Shown here one piece after another: positions 58,785 through 64,000 of a stretch of 64,000 nt of DNA. A program made the position numbers and the translations under genes. The notes beneath the pieces were generated by a model, which was given only the letters and a program-made list of their open reading frames with translations, was not told the DNA's origin and did no database searches. Each line of letters starts with the position of its first letter. The first letter of the stretch is position 1. This DNA is from Coptis chinensis (Eukaryota; Streptophyta; Magnoliopsida; Ranunculales; Ranunculaceae): assembly GCA_015680905.1 (NCBI GenBank), contig CM027385.1, positions 79,939,501 through 80,003,500 on the forward strand, given 5' to 3'.

Positions 58785-59410
58785 ATGTATATATACATAT
58801 ACATGTAGCTTTCATCATTTGGGAATCCTTGCTATTTTTACTTTATTCTTCTGAGTAATGAACTAACTGATGCTTCATGTTCCCTCAAGGCACCCTACAA
58901 TGTGGGTGCACAAGCTTGATATTTTTCTTTTGCTTTAAGAAGAATCTCCTTTATCACTTAATAAGCATCCTTCGACAATACATTATTAAAGAGACACTTT
59001 TATCTTTTGTTTTTTCCCACTTTTTTGTTTCCGTTTCCTCTACTTAAACTGAGGGCTTATCACATTCGGCTGCAATAAGAATTGGCTGGAAAACCCACAG
59101 CCACCAAAATTGCTACCAAATCACCACGGACCACGGTAAGCCAAAGACATGCAGCTCCCAATAAAAGTGTAAAACCTTCCAAAGAAATCACAAAAAGCTT
59201 CGCTGGGTTAAGAATTGGCTTAAAAACATAGCCATCAATAATACTACTCGATCACCACGGTAGCTAAAAATTTCAAAAAACAGAAACAAAGAACCGGGTT
59301 TAGAAAACAAACCTTTTAATTGCACCAAATAGAATTGAGCATACCCTTGCAGGGGTTCATAACAATATCTCCCATAAACATTTTTTTCTTCAAAAAAATA
59401 CCAATTCATC
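58785..59410 (-). repeat. Conserved upstream block of paralogue B (matches 37270-37915)
   Basis: Collinear with the block upstream of paralogue A with few differences, ending at the same place (CCAATTCATCTTTT). It begins in the presumed 5' UTR, and the first ~200 bp also match upstream of paralogue C (61835-62040). Confidence 0.85.
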
Positions 59411-59693
59411 TTTTCGGCTTATAACGTGAAAGGTTAAGAAGTAAACTGAGTGTTGTTGTTTTTTTTAGGAGAAGGGGATTACGATCAGTGTGAAGAATAT
59501 GGAAATTGTAGTATTTCACTAATAGAAAGAGAATACAATTAAGAAGGAAACAAAATCAAATGGTCTTATTCACCAACATATCAAAGAGAAGATCAAAGAT
59601 ACTATCTCCAACAAAAACAATACCAAAACGAATATCTTCAATTAAAAAAGAGATACATATATAAGCATTAACCTCTAGTATTTTCCTTTTTCT

Positions 59694-61775
59694 TCAAACT
59701 TCAGAAAAAGTTTGACCAATGGCTTGAATTTCATGACCGACATCTTCATTCACAGGTGCAACCGTAGTAGCAGCAGCTTCACTTTCCCCAATGGTGTTTG
59801 GTATCAAGCTTGTGATATTACTCCCAGCTGGAAATGACAATCTCATATGAGATTCAAGAGATTCTAATTTGCAAATCATTCCCAAACTGAATCTTACCCG
59901 TTCTTCGTATTCTTCGATGGGGCTCTCAACAATATGATTGAATATGGCATCTGGGAGTTGAGGAAGAAACACACGCAACATGCCAACAAATATTCGTTGT
60001 ATGTTATGGTATAGTTCCTCATTTGTTGCATAAGTTCCACGGTGGATGAAGTCAACAAATTCACTTACATCATCACTCACAAAATCTGGGACGGACTCAG
60101 AGAAGAGCAGAGTAATGAAAATTAAATAAATCATTGTACAACAACAAACAAGTGCACATGCAATTGCACAGGCATAATTCACGCACTGCTTCGTACTGCT
60201 TACACAAGAATCTGATTCATAAATCACAGCATGTGGAACCATTTTATCCATAATGATCTGAACTTTCTCGAGAATCTCCTTAGGAAACCCGAACTTCCAT
60301 AACACTTTTGCATACATGGATCTTATTGTATGTTTGTCGCTTCCCAGATTTCTTTTGCTGTCAATGAAATGAATGATTTCAAAGACTTCATCAAATGCCC
60401 TGGTTAGAGATACATTTAAAGAACTTGGTGTAGAGAGTTTGGCTATTTCCACAAGCAACAACATGTGAAGAGAAGACAATTGATTCCCTGCATTATTTAA
60501 AGCAGCCACAAGATCTTCTTGCCATGGAGGAACCTCAGATAACATCTTAAGGAGTTCAGGGCAACCATTTTTATTCCTCTTCATCCATTGTTCCATGTCT
60601 TCCACAACTTTCGTCAATACCTGTTCTTCTACTTCCATTTTACGAGCTTCAAGTAAAATTTTGAATTCCGTAGTGGATGTTTCATTTGCTTCTTCGGATG
60701 TGCAGCATGCTAACCGAATGAAGTGCAAAATTACTGTAACCACAATGGAAGAAAAACTAACTACCAAGAACTCAATGTTGCTAAGTGGAAGGTAAATCAC
60801 ATATCTTATGCTCATTGCCAACCATTTCGGGGCATTTAACCAAGAGAACAAATGTAGAAATTGCAGATAAGAATGTTGAGCATTCACTACTTCATCAATA
60901 TAAAATATTGTGGCGGCCGATAGCCATCTAAATCCAATGGCTACCGTAACAACGACAATAGTTAGAACTTGGACCACCACCATCAACCACATTGACCAGC
61001 GATAATCAGAAACTCCTTCACAAAACTTCAAATCCTTAAAAATAAGGGATCGGAGCACAGCTTGCACTAGAACCACTGAAGAAATTGTGCCAATCATTGA
61101 TGCATTATTAAAAAATATGTGTTTACACAATAAGAACTGTGGGTTGGTGGTAAAACCATGTATATAACAAATTTCCAGGCGTTGCAACATACTATTCTCA
61201 CCCTCTTTCATGAGATCTTTATTTTTGTTGGCATAAGCGGCACCCTTAAAACCTTTCTCATCAACAACAAAAAACCAAAACCTTATCAGCAGAAACAACA
61301 TGGAGCCCAAAATAATGAAATGTTCTACAAAGAAAGAGAAAATCACACCAGTGGTCATTTGTATAACAATATTGACCAGAACAGTAATAACAAAGATGCT
61401 CAACGCTGTAATGTTTGTGTAGGATTCGGACTCCCCATTACTTCTAAGAGATGGCATCATAAAAACAATTGTTATGCATATAACAACAGTGCCACTGAGC
61501 TTGGACAGTTGGTCCTGAGCACTTGGCATTGGAGTAGTAAGATCGACAGGAATTTTTGTAGCAATTGATAACAGAGTTAATGTAACTGAGTTAAGTGAAA
61601 AGAATCGACATGGAAACCAGAATTTCTTGTGAAGAATTCCAGCGAACACATCACACATGATAAGTATAAAACATACCAAATTCGCTACTGCAACATATAA
61701 GCCAATCCAAGGGACTGGAGAGGAATAGTTGTCCGTGTTCACCATAGTTCCATTAACGCAGAAATTATTAACCAT
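59694..61775 (-). CDS. Multi-pass membrane protein of unknown function, paralogue C
   Basis: Intronless, 693 residues, start ATG 61775 (MVNNFCVNGTMVNTDNY). Same layout as B: N-terminal membrane half with VDLTTPMPSAQDQLSKL, C-terminal half with HMLLLVEIAKLSTPSSLN and IVESPIEEYEERVRFSLGM, and identical last residues (GHEIQAIGQTFSEV). The largest difference from B is near residues 535-590, where C has a Cys/Ala-rich hydrophobic stretch (YACAIACALVCCCTMIYLIF). The 3' flank (about 59570-59700) nearly repeats that of B (56500-56640), so the duplication unit covered the whole gene. No breaks. Function unknown. Confidence 0.85.
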   Translation of the reverse strand: MVNNFCVNGTMVNTDNYSSPVPWIGLYVAVANLVCFILIMCDVFAGILHKKFWFPCRFFSLNSVTLTLLSIATKIPVDLTTPMPSAQDQLSKLSGTVVICITIVFMMPSLRSNGESESYTNITALSIFVITVLVNIVIQMTTGVIFSFFVEHFIILGSMLFLLIRFWFFVVDEKGFKGAAYANKNKDLMKEGENSMLQRLEICYIHGFTTNPQFLLCKHIFFNNASMIGTISSVVLVQAVLRSLIFKDLKFCEGVSDYRWSMWLMVVVQVLTIVVVTVAIGFRWLSAATIFYIDEVVNAQHSYLQFLHLFSWLNAPKWLAMSIRYVIYLPLSNIEFLVVSFSSIVVTVILHFIRLACCTSEEANETSTTEFKILLEARKMEVEEQVLTKVVEDMEQWMKRNKNGCPELLKMLSEVPPWQEDLVAALNNAGNQLSSLHMLLLVEIAKLSTPSSLNVSLTRAFDEVFEIIHFIDSKRNLGSDKHTIRSMYAKVLWKFGFPKEILEKVQIIMDKMVPHAVIYESDSCVSSTKQCVNYACAIACALVCCCTMIYLIFITLLFSESVPDFVSDDVSEFVDFIHRGTYATNEELYHNIQRIFVGMLRVFLPQLPDAIFNHIVESPIEEYEERVRFSLGMICKLESLESHMRLSFPAGSNITSLIPNTIGESEAAATTVAPVNEDVGHEIQAIGQTFSEV

Positions 61776-63240
61776 TTTTACTGATCTGAAATTTGTTCAA
61801 TACTTCGCTTGGGAATTAATCCTTGTTGTTTGTTAGTTTCAGTAGATGTATATATACATATACATGTAGCTTTCATCATTTGGGATCCTTGCTACTTTTA
61901 CTTTATTCTTCTGGGTAATGAAATGATGCGAAGCTTCCTCTTCCCTCAAGGCACCCTACAATGTGGGTGCGTGCGCAAGCTTGCTATTTTTCTTTTGCTT
62001 TGAGAATCTCCTTTATCACTTAATAAGCATCCTTCTACAATACCTATACGACGAAAGAGCAACATTTCTTTTATATTTTATGCACTAACATCTCTTTGTC
62101 CGAAGAAGCAAAGGAACTGGTTCATTTGATGGAAACAAATTAAATGAACTGAAGGATGATAGTGACTATCACCGTGTCATTATTGTTAACTAAAGCTCAA
62201 AATTTACCTAGCTAATGAGATGAGGAGAGGGGCTACTGATGCTTCCACGTTTAATATTCTGTTCAAAGGATGCCGAGCTGAGATTATCAAGCCAATATCC
62301 TGATGGCACCCCCTGAGCGAGCATGTTTATTGCTACTCAAAACGATATTATGTGAAAATTCATAAAATGTTAAGCAGGTTTTTAAAGGATTACCCATGGA
62401 TCCGCTCATCCATACTGGTCTCCTGAAAAACCAAGTCTTGGATGTGAAAATAGTCGCTCTGTCATATTTGAAACCAAGACTATTCTTCCTGGACTTGCAA
62501 ACTGTCATATTTGAGGATAAATGATTGATAAGTGTGTTGCTACTTGCTAACCATAATTGATACATATACGCCTTCGACAACAACTATCTATTAATTTATT
62601 CTTGGTCGTTGAAGTCTTGTGATTTTGACAACCAAGAGAACGATGAGTATGACTAATATTTCCCAAGATAAATGACTAATATTTGCATGGGAGATTCAAT
62701 TCACCACATTGATCGTAAGGTGCAGATGCAACTTGTTAGTAGCTCTGCCCCCTTCTGGCTGATTGATGGTCGTGGGTGCCTAGCCCAGCGCATTGGACTG
62801 ATTTTCAACACGCCACTACTCCACTAGACCACTAGTGTAGTAGTGTCTAGTGTGTAGTTATTCTGGACTTCTGGTCATATGCAAAAATTTCCTCAAAATG
62901 GTTAAGAAATCCATTACCTGAAGATTGGAACTGATGAAATCTGTAAAGATATTGCAAAATTCTGAGCAATTCGATTTTTTGTGTTATGATTAGATGATGC
63001 AAAACCAACTTTTATATTAAAGTTGCAGTCAAATAGCAACTAATAAAACACCAAAGTCCCTACCAAGTTTGGTATGCCCATACTTCACCACCACAATATT
63101 GGCAAATCAAATAGCAAAACCACATTTTGTTTGTACTTTTATGTAAAATTTTCGCACTCAAACAAACACCAAACATATCATCAAAGTCAACTGACTTTCC
63201 AATTCCATCTTGAAACCTAACCACATTAGGGTTTTGTGTT
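61776..63240. other. Intergenic between paralogue C and GIP1-like gene
   Basis: The first ~260 bp (to about 62040) is the conserved upstream sequence of the membrane-protein family. Beyond it I see no gene. A minus-strand open frame at 62287-62583 has no recognisable similarity. A short inverted motif (CCACTAGACCACTAGTG) lies near 62820. Confidence 0.5.
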
Positions 63241-63243
63241 ACT

Positions 63244-63252
63244 ATATATATA
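63244..63252 (+). promoter_or_regulatory. Candidate TATA box, GIP1-like gene
   Basis: TATATATAA about 320 bp before the start codon, followed by a leader with CT-rich stretches (TCTTTCTTTCTTCATCTCTT, about 63435). Motif and position only. Confidence 0.35.
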
Positions 63253-63570
63253 ACAGAAAATCTACACGTGTCCTCACATCACAATAATAGTAATAATAAT
63301 AATATATATATATAAGTTAAGATTAGAACTAGAAAAACTAGAGTCCCACTTTTTAGAAAAAAAAAAAAAAAACTGTTTTTTTATTAATTCTAATTAAAAA
63401 AAAATTACATAAAAACCAAAAAAAAAAAAAAATCTTCTTTCTTTCTTCATCTCTTTCACTTGTTCAAGAACTAACTAAAACAAACAGAGATTTGAAAAAA
63501 AAGAGACTTAACCTTGTTTTTCTGATCTGGTAAAAATAAAGGGGTTGAAGAGATTTGAAAGACAAAGAGA

Positions 63571-63763
63571 ATGAGTAGTGGAAGAAGTAATAAGAATCAC
63601 AATGGAGGAGGTGGTAATGTTATGGCTAATATACCACAAGCATCAAGGAATATGGTAAAAAGTTTAAAAGAAATTGTTAACTGTCCTGAAGATGAGATCT
63701 ATTATATGCTTAAAGAGTGTAATATGGATGCTAATGATGCTGTTCAGAGACTACTTTCTCAAG
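63571..63763 (+). CDS. GIP1-like protein (DUF1296), first exon, partial
   Basis: Encodes the N-terminus of a plant GBF-interacting-protein-1-like protein. ASRNMVKSLKEIVNC and EDEIYYMLKECNMDANDAVQ form the UBA-like GIP1_N/DUF1296 domain (residues about 22-63), after a Gly/Asn-rich start. Family members are nuclear proteins of several hundred residues that bind bZIP G-box factors. The exon ends LLSQ at CTCAAG before a GTTTTC donor, where family members usually continue with DPF. The in-frame stop at 63784 would therefore be intronic. The remaining exons lie beyond the window. It could instead be a 71-residue stand-alone protein, which I think less likely. Confidence 0.75.
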
Positions 63764-64000
63764 GTTTTCTTCTTGATTTTGGTTAAATTTAGATTGAAAT
63801 TTATTATTGTTTTAATTTTTATGGTAAAAATATGATCTTTATTGTGTTTACTTATTATAGTTAGGGTTATATGGTGTGTTTGTTTGTGGGTTTTGGTTAT
63901 TGGGTGAATTGAAAATTACCCTTTTGTTTTTAAGCTTTAATTGTGTGTTAAAGGTGCAATTTTTTGTTGGTTTTGTCTTAAGGTGAAACAGTTTTGCCAT

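Noticed and set aside
58720-58818. Longer N-terminus for paralogue B
   Set aside because: The added 33 residues come from sequence that is non-coding or out of frame upstream of paralogues A and C.
61158-61568. 136-codon plus-strand frame
   Set aside because: Shadow of the paralogue C coding sequence; the minus frame is the conserved one.
62287-62583. 98-codon minus-strand frame as a gene
   Set aside because: No recognisable domain, no promoter context and no relation to neighbours.
63764-63786. Stop at 63784-63786 as the true end of a 71-residue protein
   Set aside because: A GT donor falls exactly where family members continue with DPF, so the stop is more likely intronic.

Overview
This is nuclear DNA from a flowering plant, most likely a eudicot: AT-rich, with short exons split by GT-AG introns, chloroplast-targeted and plant-specific gene families, and a dense layer of plant transposons (Ty3/gypsy Tat, Ty1/copia, L1 LINE, Helitron, TRIM, several MITEs). 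I cannot name the species from sequence alone.

Layout. 1-4282 and 17741-18610 hold a decayed minus-strand copy of the lysine-catabolism gene LKR/SDH. It is split by a 13.45-kb Ty3/gypsy Tat-type element (4283-17735) flanked by a perfect 5-bp target duplication (ATATG). Left of it lie unrecognised exon-like stretches (901-1475) and a gag relic (about 2505-2687). 19036-22878 is a DNA transposon with ~100-bp inverted ends, and inside it sits a processed, frameshifted cDNA copy of LFR, a SWI/SNF-associated ARM-repeat protein, with poly(A) tail and 11-bp target duplication. 23793-29890 (minus) is an apparently intact 12-exon gene for a chloroplast C-terminal processing protease (S41, CTPA1-like), carrying a complete 305-bp TRIM in one intron. 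Immediately upstream of it are a MITE (29920-30426) and a 4.6-kb non-autonomous Helitron (30437-35061) filled with tandem repeats, including about 40 copies of a ~54-bp minisatellite.

35188-61775 contains three intronless minus-strand paralogues of a multi-pass membrane protein of unknown function (35188-37206, 56626-58719, 59694-61775). The first two are separated by a MITE cluster (38027-40278) and by a 15.6-kb nest: an L1-type LINE (40899-56474) that landed in the 3' flank of paralogue B and was then hit by two copia elements and a 900-bp Mutator-like MITE. Each insertion is bounded by its own target duplication, so the order can be read. At the right edge, 63571-63763 (plus) is the first exon of a GIP1-like (DUF1296) gene that runs out of the window.

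Working genes: the CTPA-like protease, the three membrane proteins and the GIP1-like gene look functional. The LKR/SDH and LFR copies and all large transposons look dead. I see no gene cluster forming an obvious new pathway. The most unusual signals are the layered Helitron minisatellite, an upstream block of the membrane-protein genes that looks better conserved than their coding sequence, and the Tat element's antisense coding region.
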